Origin: an uncultured Clostridia bacterium | Lineage (GTDB): Bacteria; Bacillota; Clostridia; Christensenellales; Aristaeellaceae | Length of the DNA: 5,053 nucleotides | Direction of reading: 5' to 3' | NCBI GenBank assembly: GCA_946496415.1 | Contig: CAMMGP010000110.1 | Span: 1 to 5,053 of the forward strand | Part shown: positions 4,822 to 5,053 of the stretch, piece after piece | How the letters are laid out: the number at the start of each line of letters is the position of its first letter | Numbering within the stretch: the first letter of the stretch is position 1 | The notes under the pieces: model-generated | The model's input: the letters and a program-made list of their open reading frames with translations, nothing else | What the model was told of the DNA's origin: nothing | Database searches by the model: none | Made by a program: the position numbers and the translations under genes

Positions 4822-4912
4822 CAGGAAGGGATGACGCCTTTGTGTCGGCTTCTCCCCTCTGTTTGAGAAGTGAGCCGCCGTCCGCTAGCGCTGGATGGCG
4901 GCTCGGGCTTTA
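4822..4912 (+). ncRNA. Predicted antitoxin RNA 2
   Basis: This is the counterpart of the RNA at 4471-4560. It keeps the 5' block GGCAGGAAGGGATGACG, the middle block GGCTTCTCCCCTCTG and the base of the terminator stem, but the sequence between these blocks differs (4837-4846, 4862-4871 and the hairpin apex 4880-4896). It overlaps the 3' untranslated region of the toxin at 4910-4993. Boundaries are inferred from promoter and hairpin. Confidence 0.7.
4872..4912 (+). terminator. Terminator hairpin of antisense RNA 2
   Basis: GAGCCGCC (4872-4879) pairs with GGCGGCTC (4897-4904); above it a G-T pair, TCC/GGA (4881-4883 with 4893-4895) and a short apex continue the stem. The upper part has a different sequence from unit 1 but still pairs, which supports a conserved RNA structure. 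A broken T-tract follows, as in unit 1. Confidence 0.65.
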
Positions 4913-4993
4913 TCCTTTGGGATTCCCGTTGTGAATGGAAAACGCCAAAGTGACGATCATGATGACCAGAACGATCAGTTCGTAATCGGTCAT
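4910..4993 (-). CDS. Holin-like type I toxin peptide, copy 2 (27 aa)
   Basis: ATG at 4993-4991 to TAA at 4912-4910 encodes exactly the same 27 residues as copy 1; the only base change in the ORF is a synonymous His codon (CAC for CAT). Its ribosome site GGGGGTGATC (5004-4995) is one base closer to consensus than copy 1. The in-frame upstream ATG at 5038 is also kept; the one change there turns the extension's ending GGGR into GGDR. Perfect identity of the peptide, against divergence of the adjacent antisense RNA, supports a real translated product. Its promoter is outside the window. Confidence 0.75.
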   Translation of the reverse strand: MTDYELIVLVIMIVTLAFSIHNGNPKG

Positions 4994-4999
4994 ACGATC

Positions 5000-5022
5000 A
5001 CCCCCTTTTGTACAAAGAGGGT
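5000..5022 (-). promoter_or_regulatory. Ribosome-site-sequestering hairpin, toxin copy 2
   Basis: The same ACCCTCTTT / AAAAGGGGGT stem with GTAC loop as in copy 1, unchanged in sequence, again covers the Shine-Dalgarno bases upstream of ATG4993. Confidence 0.6.
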
Positions 5023-5053
5023 CTAAGCCAAGCGCCATCTAGTTCCTTCCTGC

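Larger units (their letters stand above)
4781..5053. repeat. Tandem repeat unit 2 (cut by the window edge)
   Basis: This is the second copy of the 4431-4780 unit, complete from the antisense promoter through the toxin leader to the GGCAGGAAGG element; the toxin promoter would lie just beyond 5053. The last 60 bases differ from unit 1 at a single position. The array may continue outside the window. Confidence 0.85.

Noticed and set aside
4431..5053. CRISPR array or insertion sequence as an explanation for the repeats
   Set aside because: There are only two units of about 350 bp, no short repeats with spacers, no transposase and no terminal inverted repeats; promoters, a conserved peptide frame and RNA hairpins explain the repeat better.

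Overview
The window looks like a chromosomal segment from a high-GC anaerobic member of the Clostridia (Firmicutes). This is inferred from: most genes being above roughly 60 % GC; starts preceded by AGGAGG-like ribosome sites; consensus SigA-type promoters; a gene encoding an aldo/keto reductase fused to a two-cluster ferredoxin domain; a CvpA-type membrane protein beside a Clostridia-type anchored propeller-like protein; and very small holin-like toxin genes. The exact family cannot be told from the sequence.

Layout. At the left edge, on the minus strand, lies the 5' part of a membrane-anchored metallophosphoesterase gene (1-360, running off the window). It is divergent from a plus-strand run of three genes: a membrane-anchored, probably beta-propeller protein (654-1754), a three-helix membrane protein in a markedly more AT-rich stretch (1905-2345), and a CvpA family protein (2413-3183). 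A strong intrinsic terminator closes this run at 3184-3216. The 293-base divergent spacer carries back-to-back promoters that share one symmetric -10 element. A monocistronic aldo/keto reductase with a C-terminal 2[4Fe-4S] ferredoxin module follows (3265-4410).

The right end (4431-5053) is the most interesting part. A unit of about 350 bp is repeated in tandem; the second copy is cut by the window edge. Each unit encodes, on the minus strand, a 27-residue single-helix hydrophobic peptide of the holin-like/type I toxin kind. On the plus strand each has a near-perfect consensus promoter driving an RNA of about 90 nt that converges on the toxin and overlaps its 3' untranslated region. This is the architecture of txpA/ratA-like type I toxin-antitoxin modules. 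The peptide is identical in both copies, and the toxin leader folds its ribosome site into a hairpin. Nearly all differences between the copies fall in the antisense RNA, mainly in predicted hairpin apices and linkers, as expected if each antitoxin has become specific to its own toxin transcript. These peptides are too short for normal ORF calling, so the locus is easily missed.
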